Assembly: GCA_029204225.1 (NCBI GenBank)
Contig: CM055095.1
Location: 45,805,446-45,869,445 of the forward strand
Direction of reading: 5' to 3'
Length of the DNA stretch: 64,000 nucleotides
DNA from: Diphasiastrum complanatum
Lineage: Eukaryota > Streptophyta > Lycopodiopsida > Lycopodiales > Lycopodiaceae
How positions within the stretch are numbered: position 1 is the first letter of the stretch; each line of letters opens with the position of its first letter. Of the stretch, positions 20,301 to 31,093 are shown one piece after another. The notes under the pieces are model-generated. The model had not been told where the DNA came from. It did no database searches and was given only the letters and a program-made list of their open reading frames with translations. The translations under genes and the position numbers were made by a program.

Positions 20301-20787
20301 TATGCCCCCGCTCTGCGAATCTGATAATATCAGGCGATAAATCAAGGTAGGGTGAACCTGGGCCTCAGCAAAGGACGAAGACTTTGGAGGAAAATAACAT
20401 GCCGCCACGAAGAGGTCCCTGTCCAGACCAATATCCTGCCCAGCAATACGAATCCATATATACCGTGCATGCTCGTCATGTCTGATGAACTCGATGCTTG
20501 GATGAAGAGACTCTCTGTATAAACATGCAACACCTCCGGATCCACGACCGCTAGCTGATCTAGTCTCAAGTCTGTACACAGAATCCCATCTGTATCCTGG
20601 AAAAATAGGTAATCCTCTCCTGACTCTCATGAATCTCCATAAAGAGCAGTAAATCTCTGTCAGTGATGAAATCGACCAAGTCGCCAGCTATGGAAGATGA
20701 GTGTAAACCATCACAGTTCCATACTCCAATCCGGAGATGGTGTGGATGGGGCCCCGGGGCACACCCGAACCCAGGGACACCAAATCC
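17330..20787 (-). pseudogene. LINE ORF2 (M5), frameshifted
   Basis: Begins in frame after the ORF1 TAG: GFGVPGFG...LRIGVWNCDG, then GYRWDSVYR, GRGSGGVACLYRES and a frameshifted GDFNAR region. RT: CCFVDFRKAFDSVPR, KHGCSLSPVLF, YADD (intact, about 18765-18776), GLGVN. Zinc finger CQLC...HFIFRC near 17.75 kb. Tail QPQITSFFFRRR at about 17515-17550, then RITSFY near 17370 in another frame. The endonuclease Thr of ETH is changed (EIHES). Frameshifts lie near 19.05, 18.7 and 18.0 kb, with further lesions between 19.4 and 20.3 kb. Confidence 0.87.
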
Positions 20788-20790
20788 CTA
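20740..20790 (-). promoter_or_regulatory. Candidate UAG readthrough site (M5)
   Basis: TAG on the minus strand at 20790-20788, followed by GGA TTT GGT GTC CCT GGG, in frame with the endonuclease start. The GxPG core (GFGVPGF) matches EIGVPGH in P2 and ELGAPGY in P6. No in-frame ATG precedes the endonuclease. Confidence 0.6.
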
Positions 20791-21461
20791 GCACTGGGAG
20801 CTGCTAGGTGCGCTGTCAAGAAAACGCACTCGTCCATCTCGGTAAATGACTCGTCTGCCAGACTCACGGGCTGCCTGAAAGGCCTGACGCCTCTCCTCTA
20901 CCTAGATATATGTGAGGTCGTCGTCCATATAGATAGTGGTACCACGTAGCTTAGCTCTGCGTGGCAGGTAGCATTGTCATATCGGTGAACAGCATCAAGG
21001 GGGAGAGAGAGCAGCCATCAGAGAGGGGGGTGGGAGTTGTAGCAGCAGAGGGAGATGGGTCATCGAGTGGGTGAGGTGAAGTGGCAGCGAGGGGGGAGGG
21101 CTACAATGACTGTGAGAGGAGGTGAGGAATCAGTGAGGGGGGGTGAGGGATCAGCGAGGGGGTGAGGTGAGGGGGCAGCGAGAGGGGGGGTTGGAGTGGC
21201 AGCGAGAGGGGGTGAGGAGGGTGGGTGGGTGGAGGGGTCAACGGGGGGGGGGGGGGGTGAGGGGGTGGCAGCTATAGGAGAGGGATCAGCGGGGGGGGGG
21301 GGGGAAGGAGCATCGAGGGGGGGGGAAGGAGAAGGAGCGGCGAGGGGGAAAGGGGAAGGAGCAGCGAGGGGGGGAGGTGAATGGTGAGCGAGGGGGGTGA
21401 GTGAGGAGGTGGCAGGGGATCTTGAGGACCTACGAGCAGGGGCACGAGGAGGAGGGGCCAT
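20788..21461 (-). pseudogene. LINE ORF1 (M5), central part deleted
   Basis: Starts MAPPPRAPARRSS at 21461 and continues as a Pro/Ser/Ala-rich tract (to about 21060). The coiled coil and RRM start are missing. The C-terminal part survives: DDDLTYI, a TAG replacing the Gln of QVEERRQA, and GRRVIYRDGRVRFLD, ending at TAG 20790-20788. Homopolymer G runs on the plus strand at 21243-21303 correspond to Pro codons and carry indels. Confidence 0.8.
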
Positions 21462-21550
21462 GGTGTTGAGAGAGGGCGGACCAGGGCAGGGCAGGGCTTA
21501 AGACAAGGCAGCAGCCATCGCTGGAGGAGCTGGAGGAGCAGCCATCGCTG

Positions 21551-21579
21551 GAGAGAGAGAGAAGAAGAAGAAGAAGAAA
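21551..21579. repeat. (GA)n(GAA)n array: tail of M4 and 5' junction of M5
   Basis: On the minus strand this reads AATTTC(TTC)n(TC)n, the graded tail type of subfamily C. Confidence 0.93.
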
Positions 21580-22069
21580 TTGTATTAATGTCTGTTGGGT
21601 GCCCAAAGGCACATAAGACAGAATAAATAAGTACATATCTCGTAGGATCATTGTCCATGTCGGACAACATAAAAATCGCTAGTCCAAGTGGAAAAGACAA
21701 TATAGAACTCTCTCTAGCTAGTTAAAGACACATCCAACGTCATAAAAAACATATAAGAGCAAATATACAAGAGCTTAACCTCCAGCTCTGTAGAGAGTAC
21801 AGGTGCAAGAGCTTAACCGCCTGCTCTGCAGAGGAAGAAAAAATAGCAATCATAGAAGATGTGATCTGTGGTCGAGGAGCTCTGGTAGCTTTGGAGGTGC
21901 GTGTAGATCTAGCAAGATGTGGTGGCTGAGCACGCTGGGCCTTCGCCCTCACCGGTATGACTATCTCATCATCTGATAGGTCATCGCGCTCCCGCTTCTG
22001 AAAGAAGCTAGTAATGAGATGCTGGCCAAAATCAGTAATACTCTCCGATGGCAGCAAAGAGGCTCTCAC

Positions 22070-22073
<4 letters not shown>
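21580..22073 (-). mobile_element. LINE copy M4 (subfamily C), ORF2 tail and 3' UTR
   Basis: 5'-truncated copy starting at FVRASLLPSESITDFG. The tail has QHLITSFFQKRERDD, then the acidic SDDEIVIPV patch, RAKAQRAQPP and RPQITSS. The 3' UTR ends CTTATGTGCC-TTTG-GGCAC...CAGACATTAATACAATTTC. Same subfamily as M2. It is inserted in the (TC)n tail of M3 in the same orientation. Confidence 0.86.

Positions 22074-22121
<48 letters not shown>
22074..22121. repeat. (GA)n array: tail of M3 and junction of M4
   Basis: Pure GA on the plus strand, followed by GAAAGAAAGCTTTATTAATGTC of the M3 3' end. Confidence 0.97.
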
Positions 22122-22126
<5 letters not shown>

Positions 22127-22329
22127 AAGCTTTATTAATGTCTTTTCCATGCCAAAAGGCATATAAGACTAATGAAGTACATGTCAAGTATGTGGTAACC
22201 ATGGGAGCGTATAAAACGTCTCCAAAACTGCAACAAGAAAACATCTAGTACGAACTAAAAAATAGACACGTATGCGAGAGTATGTGTGCATAATAATCCT
22301 CTGTATCCATGTCAAGATGTCAGGACTAT

Positions 22330-25278
22330 GCTGAAGCTACTGATGTTGTAGAAAGATGTATTGCGAGCCGCAACACGAGAAAGCACTGGAGCTTGTTGGC
22401 GTCATCTATGAGCATGAGCATGTGTAGTAGTACGTCTCTGTATAGAATGTCTTGTGATCCTGGCGATAACGTGATGGTGGGAAGTACATTGTCTCTAATC
22501 TTTGTGGGCATGTAAGCGGCTATCATCCTCATCGTCGTCATAATCCTCATCCTCATGCACTAAATCATGTGATCTCCGCCTAGTAAAGAAGGAAGTAATC
22601 AGTGGTTGTAAGGTAAAATGCTGAGATGTCCCGTATAGATCTCTCCGTAATATGAACATCTCGCCGACCATCAGAGCGACACATCGTGGGTCCTCATGCG
22701 CTATGAGAGAGCGTAGAGTGGTAGGCATGTCTTGGAACAAGCAGTGATATCGCCCTCTGATCTCATTGTATACAGGGCATCTAAAAATAAAATGCTCCTC
22801 AGACTCCACCTCACCTAGAGAGCATAACTGGCAAATCCGCTCCTCTCTAGGAATACCATGGAATCTCCCAGTCTCAATGGCTAGCTGATGAGACGACACC
22901 CTGAGCTGTCCCAAAGTGAGTATGAGGCAATGCGATAGCCCCGAATCCAAGTCGCGTGGCATGACTGGGGTCCCTGATGTATCCAACTCCAAAAAATGAG
23001 TCCGATAGAAAGCTGGCTTAACCCCTAACTGGTTACGCCAAGTCCGCTCTGGATATGCACGATAGAGGAATCATTTGATATACTCATGGGTGCCTGAGGG
23101 AAGCTCTGTGATGGAGATACCAAATGACTCCAATAGGAGGTGAGATGCTTGAGAGAATTATGATAATCTGTAGCCCTGATCATGAAGACTCTGTGAGGAG
23201 GATAGCACAATCTGTATGTATCGTCTGTCTATATCTGGTAACACCTGTACTCTTTGTATGTAAGTTATGAGCTGAAGAGCTGCCTCGATCTGTATAGGTG
23301 GAACTACAAACTCGGCCAGGAGAATCTCATGTTGGACAAAAGGCTTCGCTCGGATCAGCCGAGCTAGCATGGTGGTCTGTAATCGTGAAAGACTAGCTCA
23401 GTGTGAAGATGGGAGACTTGTTCACCGTGCCTCTGCTGCATATAGAGCCGTTGGGGTGACAATGGTATCAAAGAGACGACACTTACTGCGAGCATCATGA
23501 ATGGACTTCCTGAAACAAAAACTCTCTAGCTGAACAAGGGAGCTGTCGAGCGGTAGCGGCCTGTCTCATGCTAAAAGTAGGACCCGAGAAAAGGATCCCC
23601 AGGTATGTATATGAAGCGACAACCTCTAGAACCTGTCAATCAAGAGTAAGCTCCTGTCGCTGCATGAATGCTCGAGACCTTGGTCTTCCCAATGTTCACC
23701 CCTAGGCCCCATCTAGTGCAGAACTCATGTAAGCAATCCAACTGTCGCTGTAGACCCTCTCTGGTCAGTGAGACCAATACCACATCATCAGCATATAGGA
23801 GGATAGCAATCAAGATGTCCCCCATCCTGCAACCAGCACCACCGCACTGTGTAATGACTCTCTCCAACTCATCAATATACAAGCCAAAAAGGACTGGTGA
23901 GAAGGAGCAACCCTGCTTCACCCCAATAGTGCTCCAAATGTGATCGGATAGGCCACTACTATGCCGGAAACATCCTAGGACACGCTCATAAAGTGCCATC
24001 ACGGCAAGAATGATGTCGGTGGAGAAGCCGAGGTCTCGGAATCTCTGGACAGAATCAAACACTTTCCTGAAGTCCACAAAACAACAATAAACCCTCTCTC
24101 TCCTGTGCTTAGCCTCCTCAATCAAGGCCCGTAGTGTGAAGATGTGATCTGTATGTTGGAATGGCAAAGTGGAGCCACAGCCCACGCTCAAAGAAATCCC
24201 ATAAGTAGAAGTAGAACTTTGTTCAAGGTGGATATAAGTTGTAAATGTCCAAGTGTTTAATGTCCCCTGGAACCAGCCCCTTTGCGGGTAAGGGGGAGCA
24301 CTTGGATTCGTGGGCGGCTAGGCGTCCGGGGATGGAATCCCGAAACGCGGCTCATGGAAGGGGCAAAAGACTCCATGATTTTGGTGCAACCTTTGAACCA
24401 GAAAGGTTAAGTTGCATCACGGTGCAACCTCTGAACCAGAAAAGTTAAGTTGTATCCGTTGAAGGCCCACCGAATTCCTACACTGTAGTAGAGTGATGGG
24501 CTCGAAATCCCGCCTGACCCATAGCATGTAGTCTCCTAGTCTCCACATCCGAGCTCACAACAGACTTAAGTATAGTACCATATAGCTTTGCCAAAACATC
24601 CCCAATCATAATGGTGTGGTAGTTACTTGGAATCATGGGGTCACCATTCTTATGGATAGGATGGATAATGTTAGTGCACCAGGAAGATGGGAAACCAAAA
24701 ACAACTACGGAATTAAGAAGGGTGGATATGGTGGGAGCGAGTAAATCGGAGGCATGGGAAAGGAGTTCAAACTCAAGGTCTTCAATATTTCTGGCCTTGT
24801 GGGACTTCATCTTCTTAATGGCTGCAAGTACCATGTCAGATGTGAAGAAAGAGAACTCAGATGGTCGTGGAGATATAGATATAGGTGAGTCGGTAGGGAC
24901 GGTATACAAACTAGTAGCATAAGCAGTCCAAATGTGAAGGTCCTCTAGGAGAGGTGGTGGAGAGCGAGGAATGAACTCATGCCAAAAAGTGCCCGAGGAA
25001 GAACTGAAAAGAAGGTCAATAAGACATTTCCCTTCAGAATCATCATAGGAACGCTTCTTACAGCGGAGAACACGATGGTAGGAGCGTCAGGAAGATCGAA
25101 GTAGATGTGGAGCATGGATACATGAGTAGGTTACTGACTGATGAAGAGAACGGCACTCGGTATCGTACCATGGGGGATGCGGTGGTCAAGGTGTGCGTCG
25201 AGTCTTTTTGGGATGGGGTTTTGTGGGGAAGGCTGGTGATGCAGCTGAGTGGAGTGAGGTGGTGAAAAAAGTAGCCTG

Positions 25279-25281
<3 letters not shown>
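22330..25281 (-). pseudogene. LINE ORF2 (M3), broken
   Basis: Pieces in order on the minus strand: linker with EFSFFTSDMV and KARNIEDLEFELL; NYHTIMIGD; QAGFRAHHSTT, then the solo LTR; DHIFTLRALIEEA; CCFVDFRKVFDS; QGCSFSPVLF; YADD (intact, about 23780-23791); zinc finger CQLC...HFIFRC near 22.8 kb; QPLITSFFTRRR near 22.59 kb; and NTSFYN near 22.35 kb. A short deletion follows KVFDS, and frameshifts occur near 23.7, 23.4 and 23.0 kb. Confidence 0.87.
24154..24482 (+). mobile_element. Solo LTR with 5-bp target duplication CTGTA
   Basis: Begins TGTTGGAATGG and ends AATTCCTACA (TG...CA, imperfect inverted ends). CTGTA flanks it on both sides (24149-24153, 24483-24487), and excision restores the M3 reading HHSTTDHIFTLR. 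It contains a tandem duplication of about 37 bp (core GGTGCAACCT...GAACCAGAAA, at about 24390-24460). Orientation is arbitrary since no coding part remains. It is unrelated by eye to the other LTRs in the window. Confidence 0.85.
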
Positions 25282-25363
<82 letters not shown>

Positions 25364-25380
25364 AGAAGAAGAAGAAGAAA
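25282..25380. repeat. (GA)n(GAA)n array: tail of M2 and junction of M3
   Basis: GA to about 25361, then GAA units to 25380 on the plus strand. In sense this is AATTTC(TTC)n(TC)n. Confidence 0.96.
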
Positions 25381-28300
25381 TTGTCTTAATGTCTGTTATG
25401 TGCCCAAGGGCACATAGGACAGAAGAAATGAGTACATATCTCGTAGGATCACTGTCCATGTCGGACAACATAAAAAAAAAAGCACTAGTCTAAGTGGAAA
25501 AGAAAAACAATATAGGAATCTGTCTAGCTAGTCAGAAGACACATCGAGCATAGAATCATAAAAAGCATACAAGAGCTTAACCTCCAGCTCTGAAGAGGGT
25601 ACAGGTGTTAGAGCTTAACCGCCTGGTCTGCTGATGAAAGTAAAAGGAAGAATAAAATATCAATCTCGGAAAAAACGTCTGATACCCATAGAAGCTGTGA
25701 TCTGTGGTCGAGGAGCTCTGATAGCTCTGGTGGTTTGTGTAGATCTGGCAGGAGGTGGTGGCTGAGCACGTTGGGCCTTCGCCCTCACCGGTATGACTGC
25801 CTCATCATTTGATAGGTCATCGCGCTCCCGCTTCTGAAAGAAGCTAGTAATAAGATGCTGGCCAGAATCAGTAATACTCTCCGAAGGTATCAAAGAGGTT
25901 CTCAACATAAGCATCTCTCGTAGTAAAAGGCTGACACATCTGGGATCCTGATACTCCAAAAAGGTACTGAGGGTATTGGGGGTGTCCCGATACAAACAAT
26001 GATATCGGCCACGTATCTCATAGTATGTAGGGCATGTGAAGATAAAATGGACTCATCTTCCTCTACACCCAATGTGCATACTTGGCATATCCGATGCTCT
26101 CTCAAAATGGCTGAATATCTGCCTGTCTCGATAGCAAGCTGATGCGAAGAGACTCGTAACTGTCCCAATCTGTATCGGAGCCCAAAAGAAAGAGGAAGAG
26201 ATGGATATAAAGGTCTAATAGGAAGTCCCAAATTGTCTCTGCGTAAGATATGTGCGCCATAAAAGGTAAGCTTGACTCTGTCATGATCAAGACAATCCCA
26301 TACTATGTGACAATATCTACGATATAGCTATTGTCTGATAAATGCATGAGTTCCCTGTGGGAGATCCAGCATCGAGAAGCCCCATGACTGAAAGAAAGCC
26401 ACCACATCACCGTACCAAGAAGATCTAGCCTATTGTCCAGCTATAGCCTGAGAAGAAGTAAGCGCTGCCATCACGTATCTGTGAGTATCCATGGTCTCAA
26501 GTCGATGTAGAAAGGTAACAATCTGAAACAAAGCCTCGACCACCATGGGGAGTGAGGCGAACTCCGCTAAAAGAATCTCATGAGGAACTGATGGCTTCGC
26601 ACGAATCATCCTTCCTAACATGGTGATCTGCAGGCGAGTGATGTCTCTCCAAGTACCCTGAGATATCCCTGGGCACCAAACCTCCGCCGAGTACATAGCC
26701 ACTGGTGAGACCACTGTAGAGAAAAGGTGGTCTCTAGAAGCAGGATCATGAATATGGTAAGTAGTACACACTCTCTCCATATGTACCAAGGCAGTATGCC
26801 CCTTACGCAGGCGAGATAGAGCAGTAGATCGAAAAGTAAGGGACCGGTGAATAGTACACCTAGATAGGTGTATAAGGTAACAATCTCCAGCTGCTGTCCA
26901 TCATAATAAAATGTGTCATCTCTCATATGTTGCCGATTAGAGTTAAACACCATTACCTTGGTCTTAGCAATATTCACCATCAAGCCCCACACTAAGCAAA
27001 AACCATAGAGAGCATCAAGATGTCAGACAATCCAGAGGCTGTCGAGGATAGCAATGCCACATCATCCGCATACAGTAGGATAGGAAGAATAACATCAGCA
27101 AGTGGACATCCATCACCACCCTCCTCCTTGATGATCCGCTCTAGATCATCAATGTACAATGCAAAAAGAGTGGGAGAGAGTGGACATCCCTGCTTGACCC
27201 AACTGTGCTCTGGATAAAAGGCGACCAGCTGCGGCCATCTCTGAAGCGTGCTAATACCCTCTCATATAAGGTGCTGATAGCCATAATGATATCCTGTGAG
27301 AAGCCAAGTGAAGATAAGCATTGAAGTAGTAGGTGTCGTGGAACTGAGTCAAAGGCCTTGCGGAAATCCACAAAGAAGCAGTATACTCTCCGTCTCCGAT
27401 GTCGAGCCTTCACAAAAGCATGATTCAAAGTACATCCTACTTTGAGCACTTCACATTCGTCTCTCCCTTTTGACTTGAGATCTTCTATGATGCAGCGTAG
27501 GACAAATGCATGATCAATAGTAGAATATTCGGGTCTGAAGCTAGCCTGTCCAAGAGCAAATAACTCATCTAATTCCGCCTGGGATCTAACCATAGACTAC
27601 AGAACTGAGCCATAAAGCTTCGCCATCGTGTGACTGATCATGAGAGTGCGGTAGTTATCGACGTTCATTGGGTCACCAGCTTTGAAAATGGGATGGAGGA
27701 GATTCATGCACCAGTTGGTGGGAAAGCCAGAGGTAACAGCCATGTTAAAAGTGTGGGCAATGTAAGGAGAGAGAAGTTGAAAGACAGGTTTGAGGAAGTC
27801 CGAGTTAAGTGAGTCGACGTCTTTCGCTTTATGGGGTTGGGCTTTACTAATCGCGGATTCAATTTGGTCAGAGGTAAAAAGAGAGAATGTAGCAAGTCGA
27901 GTGATAGGGATAGGGGGGGGCATCGGTAGTGTATAAGCGAGTAGCATATTCCACCCAAGAGTCGATATCAATGGGTGAAAGTAAGGAAGATTTCTTAGAA
28001 AAGATTTTCCAAAAAATAGAGGAGGAAGAGAAAAGGGAGTCTATAAGTTTCTGACCATCTCTTGTTAGAAAGTCTCTTTTCTTTTTATTAACTACATGAC
28101 GATACTGCTTCTGTACTTGCACCAAAAGATTAGGAGAGTGATGCATGGCGAATACCACCTGCTTATGTAAGGTGTGGCAATCATGATCATACCATCGGTT
28201 ATAGGTCCTTCAATGAGTGGAATATGTCTTAGGGGGAAAGGCCTGGGTGGCAGCTTGTGAAGGGAGAGCGACAAGAAGCTAGCTTGTTGCTCAATAGGAG

Positions 28301-28660
28301 AGGAGAAGGGAAAATCTTGCAGAAGAGTGTTGAGCGTGAGTATGTATCGTGGGATGAGATGTGTACAAAAAGAAAAGTGAGGCTTACTGGTCTTGGGTCG
28401 AATGGTTGGAAGGAGAGAGGTTTGGCCAACAAAGAGTAAGAGCAACGAGTGATCAGCGAGGGTGGGAGAGAGAATGGTAAAGCTGTGAATGAGAGGAATC
28501 AAGGCTGGTGAGCGAATGAAGTAATCTACCACACTATGTCCGCCTCCCTGCGGATGACAAGTGAAGGCTGCTAAATCTGGCCATTGCGATAAACCGTTCA
28601 GAATAACCAAGGAGTGTGCCTCAGTAATCCTGAGTAACTGCTCACCAAATGTAGTAGAAG
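25381..28660 (-). mobile_element. LINE copy M2 (subfamily C), 5'-truncated
   Basis: Minus-strand copy starting in the endonuclease (TFGEQLLRITEAHSLVILNGL) directly at the M1 tail. It ends with the strongest terminal hairpin of the window, TATGTGCCC-TT-GGGCACATA, then CAGACATTAAGACAATTTC and (TTC)n(TC)n. It resembles subfamily B in the RT but has its own 3' end. Confidence 0.89.
25650..28660 (-). pseudogene. LINE ORF2 (M2), broken
   Basis: Endonuclease end: GGGHSVVDYFIRSP, LADHSLL. RT: NYRTLMISH, QASFRPEYST, FFVDFRKAFDSVPR, a frameshift at the QGC/LSP motif near 27.2 kb, and YADD near 27.07 kb. An in-frame insertion of about 75 nt (27415-27490) separates CIIE from KARHRRRRVY. Later parts: zinc finger region near 26.05 kb (frame-shifted), QHLITSFFQKRERDD near 25.85 kb, SNDEAVIPV, and an end reading RPQITASMG. 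Frameshifts lie near 28.15, 27.95, 27.6 and 26.85 kb. Confidence 0.86.
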
Positions 28661-28682
28661 GGGAGAGAGAGAGAGAGAGAGA
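28661..28682. repeat. (GA)n array: tail of M1 and junction of M2
   Basis: Short GA run. M2 coding sequence begins immediately left of it and the M1 3' UTR immediately right. Confidence 0.93.
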
Positions 28683-28888
28683 ACTTTATTAATGGCTTTT
28701 CCATGCCAAAGGCATATAAGACGAATAAGTACATGTCAAGTGTGTAGAGCGAAAGGGAGCATATGAAAACATCTCCGAATACATAAAGAAAAAATATAAT
28801 GTAAATCTAGGTACATATAGCAATGATAAAGATAAACTACACAAATATAAATCATGAGATAGCTATGAATGAAAGAAGCCCTAGATCA
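28683..28888 (-). mobile_element. LINE copy M1, 3' UTR part
   Basis: Subfamily A 3' end: TTAATAAAGT, hairpin TGCC-TTT-GGCA, and hairpin I variant GGAG...CTCC, cut at 28889 by the copia 5' LTR. The remaining M1 sequence resumes beyond the copia element at 34238, but the C-terminal ORF2 part is missing between the two pieces. Confidence 0.78.
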
Positions 28889-29269
28889 TGTCTTGGAGGT
28901 GGCGCCTATTTTACCCCTTTTGGCTAAGCACTAGTTAAGTTGTACATAACTCACGGGGCATGTTTTAATTAAATGCATGAGACCCCCCTTTAAGTTATGT
29001 AAATTAGTGCAAGTGGCCCACTTGGCCAAGTAGCTCACTCCTATGGTTGACACCTAGACTTTCCATGCATGTAAAGGAGGTGCTTGCCTCACAAGGGATT
29101 TGGAGGACCCACGCCCTCCTCTCTCTCTCTAGCAATTCATTTCTTCTTGAGACTTTTGAGTTTGTGAGATGCTCATGCAATTCTCCTTGTGTGTGATATT
29201 TCCATAGCCAAGTTTTCTCAAGCTTTCATAGTTGATCTAGCATCCATAGCTAGGTCTTGTAAATCTTCA
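28889..29269 (+). repeat. Copia 5' LTR
   Basis: 381 bp, TGTCTTGG...AATCTTCA (TG...CA). Matches the 3' LTR from CCTATTTTACC onward. It carries a short CT run but no LINE. Confidence 0.93.
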
Positions 29270-29281
29270 TGGTATCAGAGC
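29270..29281 (+). other. Primer-binding site (initiator Met tRNA)
   Basis: TGGTATCAGAGC directly after the 5' LTR, the usual copia primer site complementary to the 3' end of initiator tRNA-Met. Confidence 0.93.
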
Positions 29282-29738
29282 AGGTTGTCTAGCATGTGAG
29301 TCTAAGAGTGAGAGAAACTTCAGTGCTTAGATTCTTGAGAAGATTCTTATCTTCTACAAGCACCTCAATCTTGAAAGAGGGAGCATTTGATCTACAGGTG
29401 TCAGATCAAGTGGAGTCTTGCACTGTTGGAGAGCTATTGGCAAGGGGAGTGGGATGATCCAAAAACTTTCTAAATCTGGCTAAGTTTTGGGGAGTCTTTC
29501 TGGAGGAGCTTACACAAAAGTAGGGCGCACTTTCTGTAGGGGCTTCTGATTTCTGTTCCAGTGGAGCCTAGTGCTTGTGCTAGTGAGGCCACACCAAGTG
29601 GCAAAGACAAAAGCAGGAGCTGAAGGGTTGCCTTGAAGTGGCTACATACCCTAGTTTGGGGTTAAACCCTTGTTGCTGGAAGCTGTTCTTTTCTGATCTC
29701 TTTCAAGTTGAGCTTCTGTTTTAAGCACAGATTTTAGC
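29282..29738 (+). other. Copia leader region
   Basis: Untranslated leader between the primer site and the Gag ATG. No motifs recognised. Confidence 0.7.
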
Positions 29739-31093
29739 ATGGCAAGTCTTGGGGAGAGTTTGCTGGGTGAATCTAGCAAACTAGATGGCACAAACTACAG
29801 AGTGTGGAAGTTCAAGATAGCCAATATCTTGATGGATAAGAATTGTTGGGAGGTCATGACAGGTACAGATTCTGTACCAACATCTGATCCTGAATTGAAG
29901 GACTACATGAACAGGAGACATAAAGCTCATAGGATAATCAATCTTTCTGTCAAGGACAATATTATTCCTCACATTTGCCATGCAAGGGATGCAGCTGATG
30001 CTTGGACAATTCTGAAGTCTATGTTTGAAACAGTGGATTCAGCCAAGCTGGTGTATTTGCAGAACAGGTTACATACTCTCAAGATGGAAGCAGGTGCAAC
30101 AATTGGTGATCATATTACAAAGGTCAAGGACCTATTGGATCAGCTTGCTTCAGTTGGAGAGAAAGTAAGTGACAGGAGTATTGTTCCCATAGCCTTGAAC
30201 AGCTTGTCATTCAACTATCAAGACTATGTGATGTCCCTTTCTGCTAGGGAGAAACTCCCAACCTTTGGGGAGTTATGTGGTCTTCTTTTACAGGAGATGA
30301 GAAGGAAGAATCTTTCTGAAAGGGAAGATAATCCAGAGCTTGCATTTGCTTCTAAGAAGAAGCAAAACTTCAGAAGAAAGGCAAAGGCAAAAAGAAGAAC
30401 TCAAAGCAAAGCTTAGAGCAGCAGGTGTCCAAGTTACAGGTTGGAGAGGAGTCAAGCACCAATTCCTCATCTACACCCAAGAGGAAGGGCAACTACAACT
30501 ATTGTGGTAAGTATGGGCATTTTGCTTTTGAATGCAGGACGAAGCAAAGTGATCAGAAGAAGGGAAAGAACCAGCAGAGTCACTTTGTTGACAAAGTTGC
30601 AGAGGAGGAGCAATCTGGTGTGCTTGAGCTATTCACCGCAGCCCTATCAACTGAATCCACATTTGGTGGATGGTACATTGATTCTGGAGCCTCAAAGCAC
30701 ATGACACCTCATAGAGATTGGTTCAGCACCTATGAGGAGACAGAAGATGGCCAGCATGTTTGCCTTGGAGATAATTCTACACGTATGGTGAGGGGCAAAG
30801 GCACAGTTGCAATACAGCTATCATCAGGTGAGGTGAAGGAAATTAAAAGTGTGTTGCATGTACCAGGGTTGGCTAAGAACTTGTTATCTGTTGGTGCCAT
30901 TACCAAACAGAACATGGTGGTAGAGTTTAATGATTCTAAATGTTTGGTAAAAGACAAAGATCAGCACTTCAAAGTGGTAGCCAAGGGAATGCAAGAAGGA
31001 GGTCTTTACAAGCTACCATTCCTAGCCAAGAGGCCTTGTCTGCAAGAGATACTAATCGGGACAAGCTTTGGCATCAGAGATATGGTCATTTGA
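29739..31093 (+). pseudogene. Copia Gag and protease, frameshifted
   Basis: ATG 29739 follows the leader. Gag has the copia layout (LDGTNYRVWKFKIANIL, then LYLQNRLHTLKM-type and LLQEMRR segments). The first frame ends at 30416; the true frame (KGKGKKKN...) shifts near 30.38 kb. The zinc knuckle reads YNYCGKYGHFAFEC: the first Cys of CX2CX4HX4C is Tyr (TAC), probably a G-to-A change. Protease follows with WYIDSGASKHMT (catalytic DSGA). Another frameshift near 31.05 kb leads into integrase. Confidence 0.92.

Larger units (their letters stand above)
17132..21550 (-). mobile_element. LINE copy M5 (subfamily A-like), nearly full length, mutated
   Basis: Minus-strand copy with 5' UTR (21462-21550), ORF1, UAG, ORF2 and 3' UTR. 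Its 5' end abuts the GA/GAA tail of M4 at 21551. The 3' hairpin II is damaged by a small deletion (TGCCTTTTG followed by AAAAAG, the GGCA arm lost). ORF1 lacks its central part and ORF2 has several frameshifts. Confidence 0.9.
22122..25281 (-). mobile_element. LINE copy M3 (subfamily A), 5'-truncated, carries a solo LTR
   Basis: Minus-strand copy beginning late in the endonuclease/linker region at the M2 tail and ending in a subfamily A 3' UTR with both hairpins and TTAATAAAGC. It is interrupted by a 329-bp solo LTR at 24154-24482. Its coding region is frameshifted. Confidence 0.9.

Noticed and set aside
24154-24482. tRNA-derived SINE
   Set aside because: No convincing A/B boxes; TG...CA ends with a 5-bp duplication fit a solo LTR better.
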